A stretch of DNA of 64,000 bases, taken from contig NZ_JAGZMO010000001.1 in assembly GCF_018364065.1 (NCBI RefSeq), positions 310,001-374,000 of the forward strand. Direction: 5' to 3'. The translations under genes and the position numbers were made by a program. The notes beneath the pieces are model-generated. The model saw only the letters and a list, made by a program, of their open reading frames with translations. It was not told the DNA's origin and searched no databases. The DNA comes from Veillonella sp. Its GTDB lineage: Bacteria > Bacillota > Negativicutes > Veillonellales > Veillonellaceae. Of the stretch, positions 17,965-27,176 are shown piece after piece. Within the stretch, counting starts at the first letter, position 1. Each line of letters begins with the position of its first letter.

Positions 17965-19275
17965 TTATACAATCGTACCGTATAAAATCCAAGTTTGTGC
18001 TTTGTCCACTCTGGCCTGCACCGTGTCACCGATTCTCAGCGATTCATCCTTAGGGAATAGAATCATCTTATTGCCGGACGTACGGCCGAACCAAACATCT
18101 TCATCATTGCGGCTTGGACCTTCCACAATAATGTCGTACACGTGACCTTCCATTTCCTTGTTAAGTTCCAGGGAAATTTCGTTCTGCACATCCATGAGAG
18201 CCTGTAAACGCACGCGTTTAACTTCTTCAGGCACCTGGTCTTCCATAGTGGCCGCCGGCGTACCGGAGCGCTTGGAGAAAATGAATGTGTAGGCCATGTC
18301 GTAACGAATATCTTTTAATAATTGCAACGTATCCTGGAAGTCTTCCTCCGTTTCACCGGGGAAACCTACAATCAGGTCCGTTGTCAACGTTAACCCTTTA
18401 ATCGTTTTACGGCAGTAATCGATTAATTCTTTATAATGTTCCACTGTGTAACGGCGGTTCATTTTCTTAAGAATACGGTCGGAACCGGATTGAATCGGCA
18501 AATGAAGCTGTGTTACTACATTGGAAGAACGCCCCAAAGCGTCAATCATTTCCTTATTCATATCCTGCGGATGACTTGTCATATAGCGGATGCGTTCGAT
18601 GCCCGGAATATGATCCAATGCATCAATCAAGGTACCGAAATGTGTGCCGTCCTTGAAGTCCAAACCATAGGAGTTTACGTTCTGCCCCAACAAGGTCACT
18701 TCTTTATAACCGTCTGCACCGAGTTTCGTCACATCGGCCACGATAGCGTCGATGGAACGGCTGATTTCACGGCCGCGCACGTGCGGAACAATGCAGTATG
18801 TACAGAACTTGTTACAACCGTTCATAATCGGTACCCATGCGGAGAATGTGCCGCTTGGTTTTGCTTCCAATTCATGTAATACGGAATTATCCATTTCTAC
18901 ATTGAGCTGATGTTTATGCGTGCGCTGCACTTCCGCTACCATTTCATTAATATGGCGCAAGTTGTGAGTGCCCAACACGATGTCAATGTGTGGAGCGCGC
19001 TTAAACATATCCGCCTGATTTTTCTGAGCCATACAGCCTGTAATGGCTATGATTAAATCTTTATTTTTCGCCTTCAAGTGCTTCAATTCGCCGATGCGGC
19101 CATAAATCTTATGTTCCGCCGTTTCGCGCACACAGCAGGTGTTCAAAATAATCAAATCAGCCGTTTCAAAATTATCCGTGCTTTCGTAGCCTGCTTCTTC
19201 TAATTGATGAGCCAGGCGCTCCGAGTCACTTTCATTCATCTGACAGCCATATGTAAAAATATAATAAGTCTTCAT
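17965..19275 (-). CDS. miaB: tRNA-2-methylthio-N6-dimethylallyladenosine synthase MiaB
   Basis: The 436-residue radical-SAM methylthiotransferase has its N-terminal UPF0004 domain with cysteines in YGCQMN, LNTCCVRETAE and ITGCMAQ, then the radical SAM motif C-x3-C-x2-C in GCNKFCTYC, and a C-terminal TRAM domain (about residues 370-435). It adds the methylthio group to i6A37 made by MiaA. I use ATG 19275 (GGAG six bases upstream); the upstream in-frame TTG overlaps that ribosome-binding site. Confidence 0.96.
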   Translation of the reverse strand: MKTYYIFTYGCQMNESDSERLAHQLEEAGYESTDNFETADLIILNTCCVRETAEHKIYGRIGELKHLKAKNKDLIIAITGCMAQKNQADMFKRAPHIDIVLGTHNLRHINEMVAEVQRTHKHQLNVEMDNSVLHELEAKPSGTFSAWVPIMNGCNKFCTYCIVPHVRGREISRSIDAIVADVTKLGADGYKEVTLLGQNVNSYGLDFKDGTHFGTLIDALDHIPGIERIRYMTSHPQDMNKEMIDALGRSSNVVTQLHLPIQSGSDRILKKMNRRYTVEHYKELIDYCRKTIKGLTLTTDLIVGFPGETEEDFQDTLQLLKDIRYDMAYTFIFSKRSGTPAATMEDQVPEEVKRVRLQALMDVQNEISLELNKEMEGHVYDIIVEGPSRNDEDVWFGRTSGNKMILFPKDESLRIGDTVQARVDKAQTWILYGTIV

Positions 19276-19310
19276 TCTAATCTCCAAAACTGCTAACCTA
19301 AGCCATACCG

Positions 19311-20147
19311 CTACATTTGGGGAGCTACTATACCGTCAACCACAATGGCCAGACGCTCCACCGACATACCGGTAATGTATTCTATATCATTGCAAATATA
19401 CTTATGCATTTCATTCATTATTGTCTTCACAGGACGCCCTCTATACAGAGTGACTCCCATGTTTAATGCTAACGCATTGGTGCCCTTCTGGGACTTTTTA
19501 ATATCTATATCGGAACAGCCTGCAATATCTTTAATTTTTCTCAAACTGTTTTTTATAATCGACTCTACAACATTGTCTGAAAAGGTCAAGCTGCCGTAGT
19601 AACTGAATACAGGGCGAACCACCGATTTTTCAAACTCTGCCGGGCCGTTCTTCGAAAACCGTTTACGACGCCAAATAGACGTAATCGGATCAATTAAGTA
19701 CCCTTGGAAATGAGGTTTCAATTCCATGGTCGGTACAGGGATAATATGTTTCCCCTCTTTAAGACGGGACACCTGTGCCTTTTCAATTTCTTTGCTGGAC
19801 GCAATGTCTTCAATGTGAATATAGCGGCTTGGCGCGTCAATATCCAAAGCCTTCGCGATTTTGCTAACCATGTTTTCCGACGTACCTAAAATCAAGATAC
19901 GTTCCGGTTTGATTACATTAAGTTGCTCTTTCACCGAAGCTACCTGCTTAGGATCCTGGAAGATAGCACGGCGAACCGCTTTAAGACGGCTTTCTTCTTT
20001 TTTCGCAGAAAAACCCGCTACAATACGGTTGTTATGAATTAAAATGCCGTCATCAATGATGCATTCCGCATGATTCTCATGGGCCACAACCAAGGCTCTA
20101 TGACTTTTTCCTGTGCCGCTGGGACCTACAAATGCTATAACTTCCAT
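19311..20147 (-). CDS. P-loop NTPase fused to an Asp23/Gls24-type domain
   Basis: The 278-residue protein opens with a Walker A motif GPSGTGKS (residues 8-15), followed by a small ATPase-like region to about residue 125. Residues about 185-275 resemble the Asp23/Gls24 (DUF322, alkaline-shock) fold, with the central ALALNMGVTLYRGRPV strand pair and the closing MSVERLAIVVDGIV. Stand-alone Asp23 proteins bind envelope-associated partners; a fused nucleotide-binding half is unusual and its role is unknown. The ribosome-binding site AGGAG lies within the last unit of the 26-bp repeat array that separates it from the PHP gene. It is 35 bp upstream of miaB and probably co-transcribed. Confidence 0.75.
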   Translation of the reverse strand: MEVIAFVGPSGTGKSHRALVVAHENHAECIIDDGILIHNNRIVAGFSAKKEESRLKAVRRAIFQDPKQVASVKEQLNVIKPERILILGTSENMVSKIAKALDIDAPSRYIHIEDIASSKEIEKAQVSRLKEGKHIIPVPTMELKPHFQGYLIDPITSIWRRKRFSKNGPAEFEKSVVRPVFSYYGSLTFSDNVVESIIKNSLRKIKDIAGCSDIDIKKSQKGTNALALNMGVTLYRGRPVKTIMNEMHKYICNDIEYITGMSVERLAIVVDGIVAPQM

Positions 20148-20253
20148 AGATATATTCTCCTATTCAGTAACAGAGATATGTTCTCTTATTCAGTAATAGA
20201 GGTGTGTTCTCGTATTCCGTAACAGAGAGGGCTTTCCCTATTCAGTAACAGCT
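20147..20253. repeat. 26-bp tandem repeats including the PHP gene stop codon
   Basis: On the plus strand, units beginning TATTCAGTAACAGAG occur at 20161, 20187, 20213 and 20239 with exact 26-bp period, plus a partial copy before 20161. The unit at 20239 is the coding end of the PHP gene (VTE and stop), and the partial copy supplies the ribosome-binding site of the next gene. Confidence 0.88.
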
Positions 20254-21056
20254 TTTAAAAATTCCGCTACATCTTCACTTTGGATCAAGAAATCTCCAAC
20301 ACGAAGTGGTTCTTTGTCAAGAATACCATGATAATCGGAGCCGCCGGAAATTAACAGATTATGTTCTACCGCCATTTTACGGTAATGTTTTGATAATTCA
20401 GCGCTTTGTTTAACATGGTACACTTCCAAACCGTCAAAAGGCAGTTTCAATAACTCCAATACATCTTCATCAGATTTAATTAAAACAGGATGTGCCATAA
20501 CTGCTATACCGCCTGCGCGATGTATTAAATCAATCACATCATTTGGCTCCGCTTTAAACTTTGGTACATAACAAGGGCTCTTACGGTCTAAAATTGTATT
20601 AAACACTTCGCTTGTTGTTTCTGCATACCCTTTTTTTATTAATAACTGAGATAAGTGCGGACGTCCCAAGGAGTTTGTGTCAGGAAATGCTTCAAGCAGT
20701 TCTTCTTTAGATACATCATACCCATTCTGTTGACAGCGCTCTATCATTTCAAAGATACGGGATAGTCTATTCGCTTTAAAGAATGAAATATAATCCAATA
20801 CTTCTTTATTCTTATAGTCAAACGAATACCCTAAGATATGAACGTCTTTATCATTATATGTGGAACTGAATTCACAGCCTACTACAACATCAATATCCGA
20901 AATAGGGTTATTAATTAACTCCACAACACCTTCCACAGTGTCATGATCCGTTAAAGCCATAACACGAATCCCTGCTGCAGCATTCGCTGCACGCAAATCT
21001 TGTGGTTTCATAGTGCCGTCAGAGGCAGTACTGTGCATATGAAAACCGACTAACAT
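20238..21056 (-). CDS. PHP-domain phosphoesterase
   Basis: The 272-residue protein has all PHP metal-binding motifs: HMHSTASDG at the N-terminus, LTDHDTVEG, GCEFS, MAHPVL and GGSDYHG. These place it in the family of 3',5'-nucleotide bisphosphatases and RNase AM (RnmA/YciV-like) 5'-3' exonucleases; the exact substrate cannot be fixed here. I start at ATG 21056 with AGGAGGT upstream, not at the longer in-frame ATG. It heads a run reading PHP, P-loop/Asp23, miaB, mutS, mutL, and is isolated from proS by a spacer of about 200 bp. Confidence 0.85.
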   Translation of the reverse strand: MLVGFHMHSTASDGTMKPQDLRAANAAAGIRVMALTDHDTVEGVVELINNPISDIDVVVGCEFSSTYNDKDVHILGYSFDYKNKEVLDYISFFKANRLSRIFEMIERCQQNGYDVSKEELLEAFPDTNSLGRPHLSQLLIKKGYAETTSEVFNTILDRKSPCYVPKFKAEPNDVIDLIHRAGGIAVMAHPVLIKSDEDVLELLKLPFDGLEVYHVKQSAELSKHYRKMAVEHNLLISGGSDYHGILDKEPLRVGDFLIQSEDVAEFLKAVTE

Positions 21057-21203
21057 GCTAAGACCTCCTGTATAAAATATACGCAGTAAGCGTTCTAATA
21101 ACATATTGAGATTATTCCATAATACTCCATCTTTTATTATGACTTAAATTATCATTTTATACAAGGTTTTACCATCACATTTGTCACATAGATTTACCAC
21201 ATA

Positions 21204-21245
21204 AAAACAGTCGATAGGCTTGTCGTTCCCTATCGACTGTTTTCT
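21204..21245 (-). terminator. Terminator of the rpsB-proS operon
   Basis: A 15-bp stem (AAAACAGTCGATAGG with its complement) followed by TTTT lies immediately after the proS stop. Confidence 0.88.
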
Positions 21246-21257
21246 TAGGCAGATTTA

Positions 21258-22988
21258 TTATAAATCAGCTAACAGTTTAGCCACTTCCGTTGCAAAGCTG
21301 TCTACAGGTACATCGAATACTTCGCCGGTTTTGCGAACTCGAACTTCCACTGTATTGCTTTCCAAGGATTTCTTACTTACTGTTACTCGGAGAGGATAGC
21401 CGATTAAATCAGCATCTTTAAACTTAACGCCTGCGCGTTCGTTGCGATCGTCTAATAAAATATCAGCCGGTGCCACATCGCCGCCTTTCATCAAGTCCTG
21501 ATACAAACGCTGGCTCAATGTCATCAACGCTTCGTCTTTCGCATTAATTGGCACAATTACCACTTCATACGGTGCAATGGCGCGTGGCCAGATAATACCG
21601 TCTTCATCGTGATACTGTTCAATAGCCGCCGCCAATGTACGAGATACACCAATACCGTAGGAACCCATCTGGAATGGTGTAGGACGACCACCCTGGTTGA
21701 GGAAGGTAGCATTCATAGCTTCACTATATTTAGTTCCCAATTTGAATACCTGACCTACTTCAATTCCTTTATCAATACGAAGGTCGCCACCACATACAGG
21801 GCATTTATCTTCTGTCGTAATTAAACGGATTGGAGCCACAATAATGTCATTTACATCGAAATCGCGTTCAGGATTGATGTTGATATAGTGTGCATCTGTT
21901 TTATTGGCACCGCCACAACCATTGTTCATAGTCATAACGGATTCATCCACAACAATTTTGAAGTCATCAGATTGATGTAAGCCTACAGGGCTGATAAAGC
22001 CGCCTACAAGACCTACTTTTTCCAATTGTTCTTCAGTAGCCATTTCCGGTTCAATATTGCCGTTTACTGCATGCTGTACAGCAATTTCATTCACGTCATG
22101 ATCGCCGCGAACCATAGCCAATACAACGACACCGTCAACGGAAAGTACAACAGCTTTCATTGTTTTGGATAACGGCAAGTTGAGCATTTCTGCTACGGCA
22201 TCAATAGTTTTAGCATCAGGCGTATCTACAATTTCCAATGCTTTAGGCGCTTCACCGTCACCAGGCAGTACACCCGGTTTACCGATTTCAATATTGGCTG
22301 CATAATCACATTTTGTACAGTGAATAACATCAGCTTCACCGGATTCAGCAAGCACCATGAATTCATGGCTGTTGCTGCCGCCGATAGCGCCGGAGTCAGC
22401 TTCTACCGGTTTGAAATATAAACCGCAGCGGCTGAATACATTGCTATATGCATTGTACATATCGTGATAGGATTTATCTAAATCAGCTTCATCCAAGTTG
22501 AATGAATATGCATCTTTCATGATAAATTCGCGACTGCGCATTAAGCCATAGCGAGGACGACGTTCATCGCGATATTTATTCTGTGTTTGATACAATGTGA
22601 GCGGTAATTGACGATAAGAGTTAACTTCCCCTCTTACAAGGCTCGTAATCATTTCTTCGTGAGTTGGTCCTAAGCAATATTCACGTTCATGACGGTCCTT
22701 AATACGCATCATTTCCTTACCGTACACATTCCAACGGCCGGATTCCTGCCAAATTTCAGCAGGCTGAAGAATCGGCATCATTACTTCCTGAGCGCCAATG
22801 TTGTTCATTTCTTCATTGATGATCGCTTCAATCTTGCGGATACTTTTCCAAGCCAAAGGCAAATAAGAATACAAACCGCCCGCCATCTTGCGAATCATAC
22901 CGGCACGAAGCATATACTTTTGACTGATTACCTCTGCATCAGCAGGTGTTTCTCGTAAGGTTGGGGCATACAATTTACTGGCTAACAT
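21258..22988 (-). CDS. proS: Prolyl-tRNA synthetase (bacterial type)
   Basis: This 576-residue class II aminoacyl-tRNA synthetase charges tRNA-Pro. Motif 2 is seen around KYRDERRPRYGLMRSREFIMKD and motif 3 in GSYGIGVSRTLAA. Between motifs 2 and 3 lies the editing INS (YbaK-like) domain, about residues 240-400, which hydrolyses Ala-tRNA-Pro. It starts four bases after the ispG stop and ends the long envelope/translation operon with a strong terminator, the usual Firmicutes order ending in proS. Confidence 0.97.
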   Translation of the reverse strand: MLASKLYAPTLRETPADAEVISQKYMLRAGMIRKMAGGLYSYLPLAWKSIRKIEAIINEEMNNIGAQEVMMPILQPAEIWQESGRWNVYGKEMMRIKDRHEREYCLGPTHEEMITSLVRGEVNSYRQLPLTLYQTQNKYRDERRPRYGLMRSREFIMKDAYSFNLDEADLDKSYHDMYNAYSNVFSRCGLYFKPVEADSGAIGGSNSHEFMVLAESGEADVIHCTKCDYAANIEIGKPGVLPGDGEAPKALEIVDTPDAKTIDAVAEMLNLPLSKTMKAVVLSVDGVVVLAMVRGDHDVNEIAVQHAVNGNIEPEMATEEQLEKVGLVGGFISPVGLHQSDDFKIVVDESVMTMNNGCGGANKTDAHYININPERDFDVNDIIVAPIRLITTEDKCPVCGGDLRIDKGIEVGQVFKLGTKYSEAMNATFLNQGGRPTPFQMGSYGIGVSRTLAAAIEQYHDEDGIIWPRAIAPYEVVIVPINAKDEALMTLSQRLYQDLMKGGDVAPADILLDDRNERAGVKFKDADLIGYPLRVTVSKKSLESNTVEVRVRKTGEVFDVPVDSFATEVAKLLADL

Positions 22989-22992
22989 ATTA

Positions 22993-24066
22993 CTATGACT
23001 CCTTTGACTCTAAATACGTTTCTATTTCATGGAATAAAGCGTCTACTAGTTCGCTTTCATCCACAGTTTTAATGGTTTCACCTTTGCGGAATACGATGCC
23101 GCGACCGTCGCCGCCGGCAATACCGAAGTCCGCTTCACGCGCTTCGCCCGGACCGTTTACCACACAGCCCATGACAGCAACGCGAATCGGTTCTTTAATT
23201 GTTTTCAAGCGCTCTTCCACTGTTTCCGCCAACTTGAACAAGTTCACGCGGCAGCGACCGCAGGTCGGGCAGGAAATCATGGTGGCCCCATAGGTTCTAA
23301 GGCCGAGAGAACTCAAAATAGTCTTACCTACTTCCACTTCGTGAATCGGATCTCCTGTGAGAGATACACGCAATGTGTCGCCAATCCCTTGTGCGAGCAA
23401 TGCGCCGATACCGATTGAAGACTTAACGGTCCCCTGACGGATTGTCCCCGCTTCGGTAACACCTAAGTGAAGTGGATAATTAACTTTGTCAGATAACTTC
23501 TGATACGCTTCGATCATGAGCGGCACATCTGTAGCCTTAATGGAAATTTTCATATCCCTGTAATCCATGGACTCCAAGATGCGCACATGTTCAAGAGCGG
23601 CTTCCACCATGCCGTCAGCACAAGGATGACCGCCGTAAGCTTCCAGAATATGGGCAGGTAAGGAACCGGCGTTAACACCGATACGAATCGGAATTCCCTT
23701 CGGTTTCGCTTTTTTTATAACGGCCAATACATTTTCAATACCGCCAATATTGCCCGGATTGATGCGAAGACCGTCAATGTTATTATCGATAGCTTCCAAA
23801 GCCAAACGATAGTCAAAATGAATATCCGCAATTAACGGAATTTTACTGCCTGCACGAACAGCCTTGATTGCTTTGGCTGCGGCCATGTCAGGCACGGCAA
23901 GGCGCACTAAATCACAGCCTGCATCGGCTAAGCGGTTAATCTCCGCAATCGCCTTCTCCGTTTCCACCGGATTGGTGGTAATCATGGACTGTACACTGAT
24001 AGGCGCAAAATGACCGATTGGTACATCGCCCACCTTAATTCGTGTTGTTTCTTTTCTGTTAATCAT
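22993..24066 (-). CDS. ispG: 4-hydroxy-3-methylbut-2-enyl diphosphate synthase IspG (GcpE)
   Basis: The 357-residue iron-sulfur enzyme performs the penultimate step of the MEP isoprenoid pathway, converting MEcPP to HMBPP. The N-terminal TIM barrel contains IAEINRLADAGCDLVRLAVPD; the C-terminal cluster domain has CPTCGRC and a further cysteine in VMGCVVNGPGEA. The bacterial single-fusion length is normal. It is tightly linked with dxr and rseP, and the isoprenoids feed UppS in the same operon. Confidence 0.97.
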   Translation of the reverse strand: MINRKETTRIKVGDVPIGHFAPISVQSMITTNPVETEKAIAEINRLADAGCDLVRLAVPDMAAAKAIKAVRAGSKIPLIADIHFDYRLALEAIDNNIDGLRINPGNIGGIENVLAVIKKAKPKGIPIRIGVNAGSLPAHILEAYGGHPCADGMVEAALEHVRILESMDYRDMKISIKATDVPLMIEAYQKLSDKVNYPLHLGVTEAGTIRQGTVKSSIGIGALLAQGIGDTLRVSLTGDPIHEVEVGKTILSSLGLRTYGATMISCPTCGRCRVNLFKLAETVEERLKTIKEPIRVAVMGCVVNGPGEAREADFGIAGGDGRGIVFRKGETIKTVDESELVDALFHEIETYLESKES

Positions 24067-24080
24067 AGGTAACTCCTACA

Positions 24081-25094
24081 TTACAGACGGCTTATATCAT
24101 GAGTCGTCGCATAAATAAATAAAGCGATGAGTAAAATAACACCTGTCAGTTGAATATATTGTAATGCCTTTGGCGGCATACGTCTTCTTGTAATACCTTC
24201 AATGATGAGGAGAATCAAGTGACCGCCGTCCAATGCCGGAACAGGCAGCAAGTTGATAACCCCCAAGTTTAAGCTCAAGATAGCTGTAAAGTTCAGCAAG
24301 TACACAAAGCCGAACTGTGCCATCGTACCGGCCGCCTGCGCTACGCCAATCGGGCCGGATACCTGTGCGGCCACCTGACCGGTAATCATGAGCCACAAAG
24401 TATTCACCATTTCTTTTAAAATGGCAATGGTTCCCACTACAGATAACTGAGCCGCTTCTCCCACACTATACGGCGTGGAGTTAATTACCGGATTTATCCC
24501 GATAATAGCGCGACCGCTGTTTTCTGTGGGAATGACTGACACTTCGCGGCTTTCGCCATTGCGTTCAATCATCATAGTAACCACTGTGTTTTCAGTGCCT
24601 TTTAACTGAGTCGTAATGTCAGACCACACTTTAACAGGCTGACCGTTAATGGATGTAATGCGGTCATTTTCTTCCAAATGAGCCGCAACAGCCGGCGAAT
24701 CGCTTACAATACGGCCGATAACAGGCTCTGTAGACGGTGTTTGCTGTCCATACGTAACAAATACACCGAAGAAAATAACAATAGCCAGCAAAAAGTTAAA
24801 AAATGCGCCGGCAAAAATAACGATAAAGCGTTTCCACACCGGTTTATTTAAAAACGAACGATCATCAAGGGGCTCATCCGGCATCATACCGGCAATTTTA
24901 TTAAAGCCCCCCAACGGAATCGCCCGGATTGAGTATAAGGTCTCGCCATACTGTTTCTTCACAAGTGCCGGACCGAAGCCGATGGCAAATTCATCAACGC
25001 GCATACCGCTTGCTTTAGCGGTTACGAAATGGCCCAACTCATGAATGAATACAATAATCCCAAATACAAAAATCGTGGCAAGTAGAGTTAACAA
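24081..25094 (-). CDS. rseP: Site-2 metalloprotease RseP (RasP)
   Basis: This 337-residue intramembrane protease has the zinc motif HELGH in the first transmembrane segment, a central PDZ domain (about residues 115-190, with GRIVSDSPA), and the second active-site motif PALDGG in a C-terminal transmembrane segment. It would cleave membrane-anchored anti-sigma factors or signal peptides. It overlaps no gene but lies 11 bp from dxr and 14 bp from ispG, inside the operon. Confidence 0.95.
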   Translation of the reverse strand: MLTLLATIFVFGIIVFIHELGHFVTAKASGMRVDEFAIGFGPALVKKQYGETLYSIRAIPLGGFNKIAGMMPDEPLDDRSFLNKPVWKRFIVIFAGAFFNFLLAIVIFFGVFVTYGQQTPSTEPVIGRIVSDSPAVAAHLEENDRITSINGQPVKVWSDITTQLKGTENTVVTMMIERNGESREVSVIPTENSGRAIIGINPVINSTPYSVGEAAQLSVVGTIAILKEMVNTLWLMITGQVAAQVSGPIGVAQAAGTMAQFGFVYLLNFTAILSLNLGVINLLPVPALDGGHLILLIIEGITRRRMPPKALQYIQLTGVILLIALFIYATTHDISRL

Positions 25095-25105
25095 TATTCT
25101 ATCTC

Positions 25106-26251
25106 CTATTTAATGAACGATTTTGCCTTTTCACGGGCCCATAAATCTATGCGTTGTAAATTTTCCAACGTAAATTCCGGTTCCGTTTCCATCTGTTCCA
25201 GCACTGCCGTAACAGTTTTATAAATACCGCCGAAGGTGATCTTGCCGTCTAAGAAGGCATAAACGGCCTCTTCGTTAGCTGCATTGAATACGGCAGGTTT
25301 AAATCCGCCTGCACGGCCCACTTCAAAGGCTAAACGCAAGGCAGGGAAATCATCATAACGAGGTAGGAAAAATTCCAGTTGCAACGCTTTGTCGAATGTA
25401 AGTACATCCATATGGAGCGGCTTGCGATCAGGATAGGTAAGCGCATATTGTATAGGCTCGCGCATATCCGGATTGCCCAACTGTGCCAAAATAGCACCGT
25501 CCTTCATCATAATCATGGAATGAACAATACTCTGTGGGTGAACTGTCACTTTAATGTGATCGAAATCAAAGCCGAATAGCCAGTGTGCTTCAATAACTTC
25601 CAGGCCCTTATTAAATAAAGTGGCGGAATCAATAGTAATCTTGCTGCCCATATTCCATGTAGGATGCTTTAAGCAGTCCGCCGCCGTAGCCGTTGGTAAT
25701 TTTTCACTTGGCCAAGTGCGTAAAGGACCGCCCGATGCGGTAATCAGCAAAGAGTCAACGTTGTGGCGCTCCTGCCCTTCCAAACATTGGAAAATAGCAC
25801 TGTGCTCACTGTCGATAGGCAGTAATTTCACATTATATTCTTCGCAAAGAGACGTAATAAGAGGTCCCCCTGCTACGAGTGTTTCTTTATTGGCCAAACC
25901 GATTGTTTTACGCGCTTTAATAGCGGCTACGGTCGGTTCAATACCGGCTGCGCCTACTACGGCGGTAACAACCATGTCTGCCGTATCCCAGGTGGCACCG
26001 GCCATTAAGGCTTCCTTGCCGCCTAAGAGCTTCGTTGGGCCCGAATAGCGGGCTGCCAGCTCCTTATAGGCCGCTTCGTCTACAAGACCGGCCATTTCAG
26101 GTTGAAATTCTTTAATTTGGGCTTCCAATAAATCAACATTCTTATAAGCAACTAAGCTTTTTACGGAAAATAAATCCGGATGCTGACGAACCACGTCCAA
26201 GGTTTGTGTTCCTATGGAACCGGTCGATCCCAGTATGCTTATGTTTTTCAT
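25106..26251 (-). CDS. dxr: 1-deoxy-D-xylulose 5-phosphate reductoisomerase
   Basis: The 381-residue NADPH-dependent enzyme catalyses the first committed MEP-pathway step, DXP to MEP. The dinucleotide-binding loop GSTGSIGTQTL opens the protein; NKETLVAGG, SEHSAIFQCL and SASGGPLR-like catalytic/metal motifs follow in order, as does the C-terminal helical domain. Its start lies downstream of a 14-bp tandem array that fills the spacer behind cdsA. Confidence 0.97.
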   Translation of the reverse strand: MKNISILGSTGSIGTQTLDVVRQHPDLFSVKSLVAYKNVDLLEAQIKEFQPEMAGLVDEAAYKELAARYSGPTKLLGGKEALMAGATWDTADMVVTAVVGAAGIEPTVAAIKARKTIGLANKETLVAGGPLITSLCEEYNVKLLPIDSEHSAIFQCLEGQERHNVDSLLITASGGPLRTWPSEKLPTATAADCLKHPTWNMGSKITIDSATLFNKGLEVIEAHWLFGFDFDHIKVTVHPQSIVHSMIMMKDGAILAQLGNPDMREPIQYALTYPDRKPLHMDVLTFDKALQLEFFLPRYDDFPALRLAFEVGRAGGFKPAVFNAANEEAVYAFLDGKITFGGIYKTVTAVLEQMETEPEFTLENLQRIDLWAREKAKSFIK

Positions 26252-26264
26252 GAAAGGTTCTCCC

Positions 26265-26380
26265 TTAGAGTTAATAAGTTAAAGCAAATAAGTCAACGCA
26301 AATAACTTAGCGCAAATAAGCTGAAGCAAATGAGTCAATGCGTATAAATTAAAGCAACTGACTTAGAGCAAGTAAGCTAA
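26265..26380. repeat. Eight 14-bp tandem repeats spanning the cdsA stop codon
   Basis: Seven consecutive units related to AAAGCAAATAAGTC start at 26281 and follow with strict 14-bp spacing to 26378, with a further degenerate unit before. The last two lie over the cdsA C-terminus (YLL and stop at 26363-26365). The array fills the whole cdsA-dxr spacer and reaches the dxr ribosome-binding site. Confidence 0.9.
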
Positions 26381-27175
26381 TATCATAGGCGCTGCGAATA
26401 AAAGGCTGTCAAAGCGGTCCAATACGCCGCCATGGCCCGGCAATAATACACCGGAGTCTTTTAAATGGCAATGCCGTTTTAATTTTGATTCAAATAAGTC
26501 GCCTAATGGTGCCACAATACCGGTTAATAAGCCGATCATAGCGCCTAGGCCTACAGGAATACCTGTAATCCAGGAGTAAACGATAGCCGTAAAAACACAA
26601 CCGATGAAACCGCCGATAAAGCCTTCCAAGGTCTTATTCGGGCTGATTCTCGGTACAATACGGCGTTTACCCCATTTACGTCCTGCAAAATAGGCGAACG
26701 TATCGCTGGCCCATGTGCAGAACAATAGTAACCATACCATGAGTTCACCCATATGAGGCGCTGTAAATGGCATAGAGAAAAATTCATAGGCTGAATTTTC
26801 ACGCAAAATCAGCAAGGCCGCAAAACCGCCGTTAATGTAAAAGAACCCGAACGAAGCATAGGTCAATACATCAATGGTAATGCGTCTCGAACTGAAAATG
26901 TAAATAATGCTGAGGAGCATAACAGCACCGACGGAGCTGATAAGTGCCCATTTATACTGATGGAATACAAGGGACGTCATGATAATGGCGGTAAAGATAA
27001 ATCCCCACGCCTCCGGTAACTTCATATCAAGTTTTCGCATCATGCCGGTGTACTCATGCCACCCTAATAATGTTAATAATAAAATGAGCCCGCTGAACCA
27101 GTAACCGCCCAGCGTAATGGCTATTATCGCTATAATAAACCCTATTAGAGCAGTTATGACGCGTGTCTTTAACAT
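26363..27175 (-). CDS. cdsA: Phosphatidate cytidylyltransferase CdsA
   Basis: The 270-residue polytopic membrane enzyme makes CDP-diacylglycerol from phosphatidate and CTP. The family signature is complete near the C-terminus: SPNKTLEGFIGG, then GDLFESKLKR and KDSGVLLPGHGGVLDRFDS. About seven transmembrane segments are visible. It starts one base after the uppS stop, so translation is coupled. Its final codons lie within a 14-bp tandem array. Confidence 0.96.
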   Translation of the reverse strand: MLKTRVITALIGFIIAIIAITLGGYWFSGLILLLTLLGWHEYTGMMRKLDMKLPEAWGFIFTAIIMTSLVFHQYKWALISSVGAVMLLSIIYIFSSRRITIDVLTYASFGFFYINGGFAALLILRENSAYEFFSMPFTAPHMGELMVWLLLFCTWASDTFAYFAGRKWGKRRIVPRISPNKTLEGFIGGFIGCVFTAIVYSWITGIPVGLGAMIGLLTGIVAPLGDLFESKLKRHCHLKDSGVLLPGHGGVLDRFDSLLFAAPMILAYLL

Positions 27176-27176
27176 A

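Noticed and set aside
18436..18879. 147-residue plus-strand frame inside miaB
   Set aside because: It is antisense to the radical SAM region of miaB and lacks a ribosome-binding site.
26265..26380. CRISPR-like short regular repeats in the cdsA-dxr gap
   Set aside because: The units abut without unique spacers, have 14-bp period and no cas genes are nearby, so this is a tandem array rather than a CRISPR.
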